From: Thermodesulfatator atlanticus DSM 21156
GTDB taxonomy: Bacteria > Desulfobacterota > Thermodesulfobacteria > Thermodesulfobacteriales > Thermodesulfatatoraceae
Assembly (NCBI RefSeq): GCF_000421585.1
Contig: NZ_ATXH01000014.1
Location: 1-60,390 of the forward strand
Direction of reading: 5' to 3'
DNA length: 60,390 nucleotides
A model generated the notes under the pieces. The model saw only the letters and a list, made by a program, of their open reading frames with translations. It made no database searches and was not told the origin of the DNA. A program made the position numbers and the translations under genes. This document shows, in pieces, positions 44,053 through 52,990 of this stretch (position 1 is the stretch's first letter; each line of letters opens with the position of its first letter).

Positions 44053-44069
44053 GTTACATTTTCGTTACA
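44053..44069 (+). promoter_or_regulatory. GTTACA direct repeat upstream of the nap operon
   Basis: GTTACA-TTTTC-GTTACA gives two hexamers 11 bases apart, one helical turn, the pattern bound by OmpR/PhoB-type regulators. Similar hexamers occur at 52276-52306 in front of the other cytochrome operon. The OmpR-type regulator at 50011-50712 is the obvious candidate. Confidence 0.5.
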
Positions 44070-44143
44070 AAAATAACCGCATTTTAACGTCTTTCCGAGA
44101 TATATAAGAATAAAAGCAATTTATTGCCTGAAGGAGGTGTATC

Positions 44144-44527
44144 GTGAGGTTTAAAATCTTTTTTTTAAGTATGTTGCTGGCAGGAGGAATGATAGTCTCT
44201 TGTGCGCCTAAGGGGCAGGCCCCTGTCCAGGAAACCGCAAAGCCTGCTGTCTCAGAGCATCCCCCCCTTACAGACCAGGAAAAACTCATGCCCTGTGCTA
44301 GTTGTCACCGCGATGAAACCCCGGAGATCTACGACGAATGGTTTAACTCTGTGCATGGTATCGCAAACGTAAAGTGTTTCCAGTGTCACGGCACGTACGA
44401 AGATTTTGAAGCGGTACCAGGGCCTTCACGTTGTATGCCTTGTCATGCCGAACAGGTAAAAACCGCACCTAAAGACAAAAACTGTTCGGCCTGCCATCCC
44501 GCACACAAATTTACTGTTCATAAGTAA
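44144..44527 (+). CDS. NapM-like tetraheme cytochrome c lipoprotein
   Basis: The 127-residue protein has a lipoprotein signal (lipobox ending at C20, VSCAPK) and four CxxCH motifs: C51, C78, C97 and C114. Desulfovibrio nap operons carry a comparable multihaem NapM between napC and napA, and NapB is absent here too. It probably passes electrons from the quinol side to NapA in the periplasm. GTG start after AAGGAGGTGT. The napA gene follows 15 bases later. Confidence 0.85.
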   Translation: MRFKIFFLSMLLAGGMIVSCAPKGQAPVQETAKPAVSEHPPLTDQEKLMPCASCHRDETPEIYDEWFNSVHGIANVKCFQCHGTYEDFEAVPGPSRCMPCHAEQVKTAPKDKNCSACHPAHKFTVHK

Positions 44528-44541
44528 AAAGGAGGTGTCTT

Positions 44542-46944
44542 ATGGCCCTTAGTAGAAGAGAATTCTTAAAAAGAACCGCTGCCCTTACCGCAGCTTCTTT
44601 AGTAGGCATGAATTTGCCCTTTTCTTTGGAAAAAGAGGCCCAGGCTGCAGACGCAGACAAATGGGTAAGGGGAGTATGTCGTTTTTGTGGTGTAGGTTGC
44701 CGCGTGGAGCTTGGCCTTAAAAACGGAAAACCCGTTGCTATTCGCGGTGTCCCTGATTCACGTACCAATTTTGGCTTTCTTTGTATGAAGGGAATGCTTT
44801 TCTATCAACTTATCCACCATCCTGAGCGCTTGACCAAGCCTCTTTATCGTGCCAGCAAAAAAGACAAATTCCGGGAGATTTCCTGGGAAGAAGCCCTTAA
44901 TATCGCGGCGGAAAAATTTGCAGAAGCCGTCAAGAAATATGGTCCAAACTCGGTGGCCTATTACGGCTCAGGTCAGGCCCTAACCGAAGAGACGTATCTT
45001 TTCCAGAAGGTAATGCGTGCGGGCCTTCGCACCAATAACGTCGAAGGGAACCCGCGCCTTTGTATGGCAAGTGCTGTGGGTGGCTACCTTACTTCTTTTG
45101 GTGCTGATGAGCCCATTGGTTCTTATGCGGACATCGAACAGGCTTTTTGTTTCTTCATCATTGGTAGCAACATGGCTGAGGCCCATCCAGTGCTTTTCCG
45201 CAGGGTTATGCGGCGCAAGCTTGATAATCCCAAAGACGTATTCGTTATAAATGCAGACCCAAGGGTCTCGCCTACTTCTCGTATTGCAGATGTTCATCTC
45301 CAGTTTAAGCCAGGCACTGACCTTGCGCTCCTTAATGCCATGGCTTACGTCATTATTGAAGAAAAGTTGTATAACGAAGATTTTATCAAAAACTACTGCG
45401 TCTTTCGCGTAGGCAAGAAGAAAAAGAAAGTCTCTTTTGAGGAATATAAGCGTTTTATTTCCGCATATACGCCTGAGCGTGCTGCACAAATCTGTGGCGG
45501 AAACATCACCCCGGATATTATTCGTTTGGTAGCCCGTAAGTTTGCCACTTCGCCTGCCACCATGAGTTTTTGGACCATGGGTATCAACCAGCGTATTCGT
45601 GGTGTATGGGCAAACAACCTTATCCACAACCTTCATCTCCTCACTGGCCAGCTTTGTCGTCCTGGTGCTGATAGCTTCTCCCTTACTGGCCAGCCCAATG
45701 CCTGTGGTGGGGTGCGTGAAGGCGGAGGCCTTTGCCATATTCTTCCGGGGCACCGACCAGTGAAAGTGGATAAGTTGCGCCACCAGGTAGAAGACCTGTG
45801 GGGAGTCCCTCGCGGGCGCATTCCTGCTAAACCCGGGTATCACACCATAGCCATGTTTTCCGCGGTGAATGAAGGGAAAATCAAGGCCATATGGATTAAC
45901 TGTACCAGCCCAGCCCAGAGTCTTCCTGATGTTGATAAATATCGCAAAGGCATGGCGCGTGAAGACGTTTTTATGGTGGTGACAGACATTTTCCCCACCA
46001 AGACCACCGAGCTTGCTAATCTTGTGCTGCCAACTGCTTTTCACTTTGAAAAGACCGGTGTTTACGGCTGCACCGAAAGGCGCTCTCAGCTTACGGTAAA
46101 AGCTGTTGATCCTCCAGGAGAAGCCAAGCCTGAGGTCTGGATTGTGCGTGAGTGGGCCTTAAAGCTTGCTGAAAAACTAAACGACCCGGTCATCAAAAAG
46201 ACCGTTGAGCCTTTCATTGGCCTTGAAGAAGGATATGAACTTCCTAAAGCCATCTGGGATGAATATACCCAGAAGCTTACGGCCAATCGCGATAACGACC
46301 TGCGCGGGGCCACTTATGAGGTGCTTATGAAACGTCCAGATGGTGTTCAGTGGCCTGCGCCTACCAAGGAATGGGCCTTGAAGGGTGGCACGTACAAGAA
46401 ATTTGTCCGGGGGCTTGATCCCCTTGCTGACGAACACGCCGTGGACGAAAAACCCTATCAGTTCTACGGACCAGCCCATAAAGACCATAAGCTCTGGATT
46501 TGGCTAAGGCCATATAAAGGTGCCGCTGAAGAGCCAGATGCTGAGTATCCCTTCTATCTTTCCACAGGCCGCGTTATTGACCATTGGCACACCACCAGTA
46601 TGACCGGCCGCATCAAAGAGCTTCTGCGTGCTAATCCGTATGCCTACGTGGAAATCAACCCCAAAGACGCCAGGCGTTTAGGGATTAACCCTGGCGATAT
46701 GGTGCTGGTGGAAACGCGCCGTGGCAAGAACATCCTTCCGGCCAAGGTCTATGAGGGCCCCATGGAAGGGATGGTCTTTGTTTATTGGCATGACATGGCA
46801 GAAGAACGCATGATTAACCGGGTGACCAAAGACGCCTTTGATCCCGGTTCAAAAGAGCCAGAGTTTAAGATTTGCGCATGCCGGATTAAGCGCGTTTCTG
46901 GCCCCAGACCACTTAAGCCTTACGTGGTAGGGCACAAGATCTAG
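44542..46944 (+). CDS. napA: Periplasmic nitrate reductase catalytic subunit
   Basis: The 800-residue molybdopterin enzyme has a Tat signal (SRREFLKR, residues 4-11), a [4Fe-4S] site C46, C49, C53 and C81, and the Mo-ligand Cys174 in PRLCMASAVGG. It reduces nitrate to nitrite in the periplasm with bis-MGD. ATG follows AAAAGGAGG. Length is close to other monomeric NapA proteins (about 720-830). The cluster has NapD, NapG and NapH but not NapB or NapF, the Desulfovibrio-type arrangement. Confidence 0.95.
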   Translation: MALSRREFLKRTAALTAASLVGMNLPFSLEKEAQAADADKWVRGVCRFCGVGCRVELGLKNGKPVAIRGVPDSRTNFGFLCMKGMLFYQLIHHPERLTKPLYRASKKDKFREISWEEALNIAAEKFAEAVKKYGPNSVAYYGSGQALTEETYLFQKVMRAGLRTNNVEGNPRLCMASAVGGYLTSFGADEPIGSYADIEQAFCFFIIGSNMAEAHPVLFRRVMRRKLDNPKDVFVINADPRVSPTSRIADVHLQFKPGTDLALLNAMAYVIIEEKLYNEDFIKNYCVFRVGKKKKKVSFEEYKRFISAYTPERAAQICGGNITPDIIRLVARKFATSPATMSFWTMGINQRIRGVWANNLIHNLHLLTGQLCRPGADSFSLTGQPNACGGVREGGGLCHILPGHRPVKVDKLRHQVEDLWGVPRGRIPAKPGYHTIAMFSAVNEGKIKAIWINCTSPAQSLPDVDKYRKGMAREDVFMVVTDIFPTKTTELANLVLPTAFHFEKTGVYGCTERRSQLTVKAVDPPGEAKPEVWIVREWALKLAEKLNDPVIKKTVEPFIGLEEGYELPKAIWDEYTQKLTANRDNDLRGATYEVLMKRPDGVQWPAPTKEWALKGGTYKKFVRGLDPLADEHAVDEKPYQFYGPAHKDHKLWIWLRPYKGAAEEPDAEYPFYLSTGRVIDHWHTTSMTGRIKELLRANPYAYVEINPKDARRLGINPGDMVLVETRRGKNILPAKVYEGPMEGMVFVYWHDMAEERMINRVTKDAFDPGSKEPEFKICACRIKRVSGPRPLKPYVVGHKI

Positions 46945-46955
46945 AACCTAAAAAG

Positions 46956-46975
46956 GCCCCGCCTGAGGGCGGGGC
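46956..46975 (+). terminator. Hairpin terminator after napA
   Basis: GCCCCGCC-TGAG-GGCGGGGC is a perfect 8-bp stem followed by A-rich, not T-rich, sequence on the plus strand. It could be a partial terminator or an mRNA-stability element between napA and the barrel gene. Confidence 0.65.
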
Positions 46976-47001
46976 TAAAAAGCAGGGAAGGAGGAGGGCT
47001 T

Positions 47002-48321
47002 ATGCGTTTGATGTATTCAGCTATCATTTTTTTCCTAGCACTGCTCTTTACTTCAACTACACAGGCAGCGGTTCTTGACGATGTAACCCAGGCGCTAAAA
47101 AATGGCACCCCCACCTTTGAAATGCGTTGGAGTTTTGAAGTTTCTGACTTAAACGACGGAGAAAAAGCTAAGGCTGTAGGGCTTAACGTTCGCACCCGTA
47201 TTGGTTACCGGACTGCAGACCTTTACGACAAATTTTCTGCTTACATTCAGTTGCACAACGTCACCAACCTGGTTGAAAACTATCGCTGGCCTGGTGGTGG
47301 AGATGCGGGCTATGATGTTATCGGAGACCCCGACGGCTCAAGGGTGCATCAGGCATACCTTGATATCAAATGCCCCAAGCATGCTGGCCTGGTGCGTATT
47401 GGTAAACAGGAGATTCTCTTTGATGACGTACGCCTGATTGGTAACATTGGCTGGCGTCAGAATGGCCAGTCTTTCGATGCTGCCAAGGTATCTATCAGTC
47501 CCATTAAAGACGTCACTTTTGATGCTGCTTATGTGAGCAGGGTAAATACCATTTTCTTGACTCATTTTGACTTAAACGGCTACTGGTTCCACGTCACCTA
47601 CGCTGGCCTTAAAAACCATAAGATAAGCCTTTTCGCTTACTTAAACGATTTTGAAGACAACGACTACCGCGACTCTGTTACTTATGGCTTGCGGGCGTTT
47701 GGAAAGGTTCCTTTCCAGGATAACGCGGCCTTGCGTTATGATTTCACCATTGCTTATCAGACCGATTTTGCCGAAGACGGTGATCCCAGCTCTTTTATAA
47801 CGGTTGGTTCTGAAACCCTAGAAGAACACGGGGCTATGATGCTAAATCTTTTTGTGGCAACGGATTTAAAGCTCAACCTGCCTTACATCCAGATGGGAAG
47901 CTTTGGTTTTGGTTACCAGATGCTTGAAGGTGCCCATGGAAAGGACAAACCTTTTGATACTCTTTTTTCTACCGCCCACAAATGGAACGGCTGGGCTGAC
48001 CAGTTCCTCGCCACTAACGGCGGAACCCTTTGGAATGGTCTTGAAGATTATTGGGTAGAGGCTGCCGTTAAATTTGCGGGGGTGAAGTTTAAAGCTGTTT
48101 ACCACTATTTTGATACCGAGACAAAGGTCGACGGGCTTTACAATAACTATGATGGTAAGTACGGACAGGAATTTGATCTCCTGTTGGTAAAGCCATTTAA
48201 CAAAAATATTACAGGCCTGATAAAGGCGGCCTTTTTCGATGCTGACAATGACGCAGAGGCAAACGGCGTTCCTGTGGAGGACGAAACAGTCTTCTGGACG
48301 CGTTTGACCATAAAATTCTAA
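47002..48321 (+). CDS. Outer-membrane porin inside the nap cluster
   Basis: The 439-residue protein has a signal peptide (about 1-22, TTQAA) and a beta-barrel pattern with the alginate-export/OprD-like block GGWRQNGQSFDAAKVS...and C-terminal FWTRLTIKF. It is probably an outer-membrane channel. Between napA and napD its presence is unusual; a nitrate/nitrite passage role is plausible but unproven. ATG after GAAGGAGGAGGGC. Hairpins on both sides suggest expression levels different from those of the nap genes. Confidence 0.8.
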   Translation: MRLMYSAIIFFLALLFTSTTQAAVLDDVTQALKNGTPTFEMRWSFEVSDLNDGEKAKAVGLNVRTRIGYRTADLYDKFSAYIQLHNVTNLVENYRWPGGGDAGYDVIGDPDGSRVHQAYLDIKCPKHAGLVRIGKQEILFDDVRLIGNIGWRQNGQSFDAAKVSISPIKDVTFDAAYVSRVNTIFLTHFDLNGYWFHVTYAGLKNHKISLFAYLNDFEDNDYRDSVTYGLRAFGKVPFQDNAALRYDFTIAYQTDFAEDGDPSSFITVGSETLEEHGAMMLNLFVATDLKLNLPYIQMGSFGFGYQMLEGAHGKDKPFDTLFSTAHKWNGWADQFLATNGGTLWNGLEDYWVEAAVKFAGVKFKAVYHYFDTETKVDGLYNNYDGKYGQEFDLLLVKPFNKNITGLIKAAFFDADNDAEANGVPVEDETVFWTRLTIKF

Positions 48322-48328
48322 AAATCGT

Positions 48329-48350
48329 GGGGGGAGCTTAAGCTCCCCTC
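48329..48350 (+). terminator. Palindromic hairpin after the porin gene
   Basis: GGGGAGCTTAAGCTCCCC is a perfect 18-bp palindrome 10 bases after the stop, followed by CATTTCTTT. Likely a terminator or stem protecting the barrel mRNA. Confidence 0.7.
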
Positions 48351-48369
48351 ATTTCTTTACGAGGTTATT

Positions 48370-48669
48370 ATGCCGATAGGTGGATTTGTAGTTCACGTTT
48401 TACCAGAAAAAAAAGACCGTGTCCTTGATGAGCTTTCCCAGGTTGAGTGCTTAACAATTTATGGCTATGACGAGCGCGGCCATATCATTGTTGTTCTTGA
48501 GACTGAAACTTCAGAAGAAATGGAAAAAATGGTAGATTCCCTGGCAGAGATTGACGGGATCATCACTTTTGATCTTGCCTATCTTCACGGTGAAGACGAG
48601 GTGGAACGCATTGAAAAGGGAGAATATAAGCCCAAAATCCGGTTCAGCCGCTTTCGCCCAGAATCGTAG
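48370..48669 (+). CDS. napD: NapD, Tat chaperone for NapA
   Basis: The 99-residue protein shows the NapD pattern (MPIGGFVVHVLPEKKDRV, IVVLETETSEEMEKMVDSLAEIDGI, FDLAYLHGEDE). NapD binds the NapA Tat signal and proofreads cofactor loading. ATG after CGAGGTTATT. Its end overlaps napG by 59 bases. Confidence 0.92.
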   Translation: MPIGGFVVHVLPEKKDRVLDELSQVECLTIYGYDERGHIIVVLETETSEEMEKMVDSLAEIDGIITFDLAYLHGEDEVERIEKGEYKPKIRFSRFRPES

Positions 48670-49234
48670 AAGTTTTCTTTTAAGCCTACTTGCGCTAGCT
48701 TTTGCTCCCACGGGAGCAAAAGCTAAGGGCTTTTTCGATTCTCCAGTAAAAGAAAATCACCTCCGCCCGCCTGGGGCAGTGCCTGAAGAAATCTTTGCGG
48801 CCAAATGTATTCGCTGTGGCCGCTGTGCAGAGATCTGCCCCTATCGTTCTATTGAAATTCTTGATATTCGCTACGGGGTTTACGCTGGCACTCCCTTAAT
48901 AGACGTTCTCAAGGTCCCCTGCTATCTTTGCATGAAATGTGTTGAAGTTTGCCCCACCGGCACCCTTAAACCTATCCCCATGGAAGAGACCCGCATGGGC
49001 CTTGCGGTGATAAATCACCGCAGGTGTATTACCTGGCGTGGTGAGGCCCTTTGCCGCACCTGTTACAACGTTTGTCCTTTTAAAGAAAAGGCCATTAAGC
49101 TTGACCAGTTAAGGCCGGTGATAATCGAAGATGCCTGCACTGGTTGTGGCCTTTGTGCCCACGGTTGTCCACTGACTCCCAAAGCCATAAACATCGAACC
49201 AATTTACGCGTTTTCCAAGGGGAGAAATGCCTAA
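48611..49234 (+). CDS. napG: NapG, periplasmic ferredoxin-type protein
   Basis: The protein has 207 residues from TTG at 48611, chosen because GAGGTGG lies 6 bases before it and a Tat signal follows (QNRRSFLLSLLALAFAP). It carries four [4Fe-4S] motifs, starting with CIRCGRCAEICP and CYLCMKCVEVCP, then CRTCYNVCPF and CTGCGLCAHGCP. With NapH it moves electrons from quinol to the periplasmic reductase. An earlier in-frame start at 48551 would hide the Tat signal. Confidence 0.9.
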   Translation: MKRENISPKSGSAAFAQNRRSFLLSLLALAFAPTGAKAKGFFDSPVKENHLRPPGAVPEEIFAAKCIRCGRCAEICPYRSIEILDIRYGVYAGTPLIDVLKVPCYLCMKCVEVCPTGTLKPIPMEETRMGLAVINHRRCITWRGEALCRTCYNVCPFKEKAIKLDQLRPVIIEDACTGCGLCAHGCPLTPKAINIEPIYAFSKGRNA

Positions 49235-50030
49235 AAAATACAGTTTTTTCAGATTTTTGGTATTGTTTTGCGCTTTTCTGATTATTTTAGTGAATCCTTT
49301 TCTCAATTACTACTTCCAGTTTTCTTTTATCCAGGGTTGGTACCAGTCCCTTGCTATCGGCAAGTTGTGGTTTGTTTCCCCCCTTGAAGGGTTGGAAAGC
49401 ATTTTGATCTCAAAGACGATTTATCTTCCCTTGCTTATAGGAATGCTTCTTCCGGTTCTTTTGGCTTCTTTTTTGGGGCGGGTTTTTTGTAGCTGGATCT
49501 GCCCGATAAGTTTCCTTTCCGAAGTGCAAGACCGCCTTATGCGTTTATTTGGGATAAAACGCCGCAAAGACTTGATAGTCCTTCCCAAACAAACTATCTG
49601 GTTCACTTTGATTGGCGATATCGTGCTCGCCATGATAATCGGAGCGCCTTTATTTGTTTTTCTATCACCTCCAGGGCTTGTAGGGCGCGAGATCATGATG
49701 GCGGTCTTTTTTCACACCCTGGCCCTTGAAGGTGTGGTTATCATCCTGGTGCTTATCCTTAACTTTTTTACCTGGCGTTTTTTCTGTCGTTATTTTTGCC
49801 CCTTGGGGGGGCTGCTTGCATTTCTTGGCACTAAACGCAAACTTCGCATAATCAAAGAAAAAGAAGCCTGCACCCACTGTGGGCTCTGTCAAAAGGCTTG
49901 CCCTCTTGGGCTTTCTCCTGAAAAGGGCGAAGCAAGCGGTGCCTATTGTTGGAACTGTGGGGCCTGTCTTGACGCCTGTAAGTTCGAGGCGCTTAAGTTT
50001 TCCTGGCGCGCTAGTCCCCCTCAGGATTAA
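49227..50030 (+). CDS. napH: NapH, membrane quinol dehydrogenase subunit
   Basis: The 267-residue protein has four to five helices, the CxxxCP motifs CSWICPISF and CRYFCPLGG between them, and two C-terminal [4Fe-4S] motifs CTHCGLCQKACP and CWNCGACLDACK. It anchors NapG and takes electrons from the quinol pool. It overlaps napG by 8 bases and is convergent with the OmpR-type regulator, overlapping by 20 bases. Confidence 0.93.
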   Translation: MPKKYSFFRFLVLFCAFLIILVNPFLNYYFQFSFIQGWYQSLAIGKLWFVSPLEGLESILISKTIYLPLLIGMLLPVLLASFLGRVFCSWICPISFLSEVQDRLMRLFGIKRRKDLIVLPKQTIWFTLIGDIVLAMIIGAPLFVFLSPPGLVGREIMMAVFFHTLALEGVVIILVLILNFFTWRFFCRYFCPLGGLLAFLGTKRKLRIIKEKEACTHCGLCQKACPLGLSPEKGEASGAYCWNCGACLDACKFEALKFSWRASPPQD

Positions 50031-50712
50031 AACGATAGCCCACCCCTGGGTGAGTGATAATGTAGCGTGGTTTTTCGGGGTCAGGTTCTATTTTTTGTCG
50101 CAGGCGCTGGATGTGAACGTCTAAAGCTCGGCTCCAGGGATAAATTTCTTTACCAGGCCAGAGTTCTTTGCGCAAAAATTCGCGGCTCAGTACTTCGTTG
50201 GGATGTGAGGCAAGAATTTTTAAAAGATCAAATTCTTTGCGGGTAAGTTTAATGCTTTTTCCGTTTAGGTGAACTTCGCGTCGGTTAAAATCGATTTTAA
50301 AAGCCCCGGCCTCAAATACTTCTTGTTGAGGGGTACCTCTTTTTACACGTCTTAAACAGGCCTTGATACGTGCGGCTACCTCCAGGTATTCAAAGGGCTT
50401 TACTAAGTAATCGTCAGCCCCGCTTTCAAGCCCGCGAACTTTATCCGAAAGGCTATCGCGGGCCGTAAGCATGATGATAGGGATATCGCTTTTTTGGCGT
50501 ATCATCTTACAAAGCTTTATGCCGTCTATGTCCGGAAGATTTAAGTCAAGGAGGATTAAATCTGGAGCTTCTTCTTCAAGGATTTTAAGCCCTTTTTTGG
50601 CTGTTTCTGCTTCAAAAACCTCAAAACCATCCAGCTCAAGGTGTTCTTTTAACACGTAGATAATGTCAAGGTCATCCTCAATTATGAGAATTTTGGTTTT
50701 TCCGTGCATCAT
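50011..50712 (-). CDS. OmpR-family response regulator
   Basis: The 233-residue protein has a receiver domain (phosphoacceptor in LILLDLNLPDIDG) and a winged-helix DNA-binding domain (KLTRKEFDLLKILASHPNEVLSREFL). Its gene lies downstream of, and overlaps by 35 bases, a histidine kinase gene, forming one operon. Given the position between the nap and HAO gene groups, it probably controls them, perhaps through the GTTACA repeats. Confidence 0.92.
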   Translation of the reverse strand: MMHGKTKILIIEDDLDIIYVLKEHLELDGFEVFEAETAKKGLKILEEEAPDLILLDLNLPDIDGIKLCKMIRQKSDIPIIMLTARDSLSDKVRGLESGADDYLVKPFEYLEVAARIKACLRRVKRGTPQQEVFEAGAFKIDFNRREVHLNGKSIKLTRKEFDLLKILASHPNEVLSREFLRKELWPGKEIYPWSRALDVHIQRLRQKIEPDPEKPRYIITHPGVGYRFNPEGD

Positions 50713-52237
50713 TAGGCTCCTTCTTTCCTTTGGGAATGGTGAAGTAAAAGACGCAGCCTTTGTGTTTAGAGTCTCCTACCCAGATTTTTCCACCATGTGC
50801 TTCGATGATTCCCTTACAAATAGCTAGCCCAAGGCCTATGCCCTCGCGTTTATCTTTGGCCAGACGATAGAATTTTTGGAAGACTTTTTCGCGTTCTTCT
50901 GCGGGAATCCCTGGGCCGAAATCTTCTACAGAAACGATGATGTTTGTTTCATCTTCAGAGACAGAGACAATGATTTTTTCCCCTTCTGGGGAAAATTTAA
51001 TAGCGTTTATCAAAAGATTTGTTATTACCCTTTGAATGAGCTCATGATCAAAAAATCCTACAGTATCTTTGCCTCTCAGTTGAATGGTCAAGTTTTTTTG
51101 GCTGGCTAGCGGGCTTACTAAAAGAATAGCATCTTCAATAGCATCAAAAATACTATTTTCTTCTTTTAATAGTTCGATTTGTCCACTTTCTATTTTAGAG
51201 TAGTCCAAAAGATCCTTTATCATTTTAGAAAGTTTTTCAGCGTTTTTCTTTAGGATTTCTATTTGTCTTTCGTCAATACTGCCTTTTCTTTCTATGAGTT
51301 CTATGGTCCCTTTGATGGCAGTGACAGGTGTTTTTAATTCGTGGGTAATGTTTGAGAAAAATTCTGAACGATATTTTTCTGCTTTTTTTAGGTTTGAGTA
51401 AGCTTGGAAGAGCTCTTCCGTAGCCTCTTTTATTTTTTCTTTCAGTTTTTCCTGGTGTTTTGCTAAGGATTCAAGCATATCATTGAAACATTCGCTGAGT
51501 ATTTGCCATTCATCGTTACTTTTTATGCTGACTCTAGCATCAAGATTGCCTTGTTCTACCTGCTTAGCAACATTTATAAATTTGTTTAGGGGATTTAGGA
51601 CAAATATCTTGAGTAAGAAGCAGAGAACAATAAAAATGATTAAAGTTACCGATACTGACGAAAAAATAAGCCCATAATAGCTGCGTTTGAGTTCTTTTAA
51701 AAAGGGCTTGGCCGTTAGGGTGATGCTAATACATGCAGGGGGTTGGTGGTATTTGGCTTCCTGGTGGCAAGACGCACAAACACTTTGAAATTCCAGGGGA
51801 GCAGCGTAGCGAAAAAGGGGATTTTTAGGGTCAGTATAAAGTTTCCAGTATTCATGGATTCTGGAGTTTTGAAAGGCCTTGATGGCTTCTTTTTCAAAGT
51901 CATCAGGCACGTGATAGGGGTTTTTGGTTCCTATTACAGCCACTTTAAAGGTGAAGGCCATTTTGTGGGGTTTAGCAAAGGCGGCAAGCTCTTTGGTGAA
52001 GTGAGAGGGGGTTACTTTTTCAAATTCGTTTTTGTTTTTGATGTAAATGCCGCCTTTGCTTGAAATCCATTCTCTGGCAAGCACTACGAATTCATAAATG
52101 GCTTTGGCTTCGCGGCGCATTTGCTCTAAGTAAAACTTTTTCTGCTCTTTAAGGGACCAGGATACGAAAAAGAGCCAGAAGGCGAGTATGATGAACGCCA
52201 AGGTGAAAAGAATTTTTCTTCCGACGAGGGAAAACAA
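50678..52237 (-). CDS. Histidine kinase with haem-c Tll0287/DUF3365-like sensor domain
   Basis: The 519-residue protein has TM1 (about 9-29), a periplasmic domain of the Tll0287/DUF3365 type with a CxxCH motif at 154-158 (SVCASCHQEA), TM2 (about 183-210), HAMP (about 212-263), HisKA (SNITHELKTPVTAI) and HATPase_c (NLLINAIKF, DFGPGIP, GIGLGLAI). Haem c in this domain would let it sense redox state or gases such as NO. It is divergent from the NapC/NrfH-like gene; the 173-base region between holds GTTACA repeats. Confidence 0.92.
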   Translation of the reverse strand: MFSLVGRKILFTLAFIILAFWLFFVSWSLKEQKKFYLEQMRREAKAIYEFVVLAREWISSKGGIYIKNKNEFEKVTPSHFTKELAAFAKPHKMAFTFKVAVIGTKNPYHVPDDFEKEAIKAFQNSRIHEYWKLYTDPKNPLFRYAAPLEFQSVCASCHQEAKYHQPPACISITLTAKPFLKELKRSYYGLIFSSVSVTLIIFIVLCFLLKIFVLNPLNKFINVAKQVEQGNLDARVSIKSNDEWQILSECFNDMLESLAKHQEKLKEKIKEATEELFQAYSNLKKAEKYRSEFFSNITHELKTPVTAIKGTIELIERKGSIDERQIEILKKNAEKLSKMIKDLLDYSKIESGQIELLKEENSIFDAIEDAILLVSPLASQKNLTIQLRGKDTVGFFDHELIQRVITNLLINAIKFSPEGEKIIVSVSEDETNIIVSVEDFGPGIPAEEREKVFQKFYRLAKDKREGIGLGLAICKGIIEAHGGKIWVGDSKHKGCVFYFTIPKGKKEPNDARKNQNSHN

Positions 52238-52275
52238 GAGTCCTCCCGCAGCTTTGTTGGATTATTTTTTTGTAA

Positions 52276-52306
52276 GTTACTATAGAACGTTAACAATTTT
52301 GTTACA
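52276..52306. promoter_or_regulatory. GTTACA-type repeats in the divergent kinase/cytochrome promoter
   Basis: GTTACT (52276), GTTAAC (52289) and GTTACA (52301) lie 12-13 bases apart. The same hexamer pair, 11 bases apart, is in front of the nap genes. A binding region for the OmpR-type regulator is likely. Confidence 0.45.
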
Positions 52307-52410
52307 AGTTTAACTCCACATTTACGCCAGAATCATCTAAAAGAAAAATAGAAACATTCTGATGGATTGAAGCTTTAAATCTTGAAAATAAAAACAAAGG
52401 GGAAGGCTCT

Positions 52411-52971
52411 ATGGAAAAAAGTGGCATTATCCTGGGTTTAATTGTAGGAATTGTTGTTGCGGGAGTTTTTTCCTTGATTACGGCCTCAAAAATAGTCGCA
52501 ACTAATAAGCCGGCTTTTTGCGCATCATGTCATCCGATGAAAATCTTTCACGAGACCTGGCAGGCAAGTGTTCACGGCCCGGCTGTAAAAGGTGCAGCTA
52601 AGGCCAAATGTGCAGATTGTCATCTCCCTCATGATGGTTTTATGAACTACCTTATCACCAAGGCTAAAGCAGGCCTTAACGACTATATCGCCAACATGCA
52701 GGGCAAGGGGCAGGAGCCGCAGTATTGGCTTGATCGTTGGGCAAAGCAGGGCTCCTTAAATCACGTTTACGAATCAAGTTGTCGTAATTGTCATAAAGAG
52801 CTCGTTGCGCCTGGTATTCCTATTAAAGCCTTCTTAGCCCACCGCCAGTATGAACTTGGCATGACCAAAGAAACCTGCATCACCTGCCACAAAACCGTTG
52901 GTCACGGAAACTTGATGCTGGTGATGCAGAAAAAGATGGCCAAGCAAAAGTTAGCAAAAAATGAAAAATAA
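52411..52971 (+). CDS. NapC/NrfH-like tetraheme cytochrome c
   Basis: The 186-residue protein has an N-terminal anchor helix (about 5-26) and four CxxCH motifs: C37, C67, C124 and C156. This is the NapC/NirT family that oxidises menaquinol at the periplasmic face of the membrane. It lies 19 bases upstream of the octaheme HAO-like gene, so it is probably its electron donor, and might serve NapA too. ATG after GGGGAAGGCTCT. Confidence 0.92.
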   Translation: MEKSGIILGLIVGIVVAGVFSLITASKIVATNKPAFCASCHPMKIFHETWQASVHGPAVKGAAKAKCADCHLPHDGFMNYLITKAKAGLNDYIANMQGKGQEPQYWLDRWAKQGSLNHVYESSCRNCHKELVAPGIPIKAFLAHRQYELGMTKETCITCHKTVGHGNLMLVMQKKMAKQKLAKNEK

Positions 52972-52990
52972 AAAGCGAAGGAGGATTTGT

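Noticed and set aside
44980-46044. Long open frame antisense to napA (354 codons)
   Set aside because: It mirrors the reading frame of napA, has no ribosome site or family features, and its codon pattern is that of a shadow frame.
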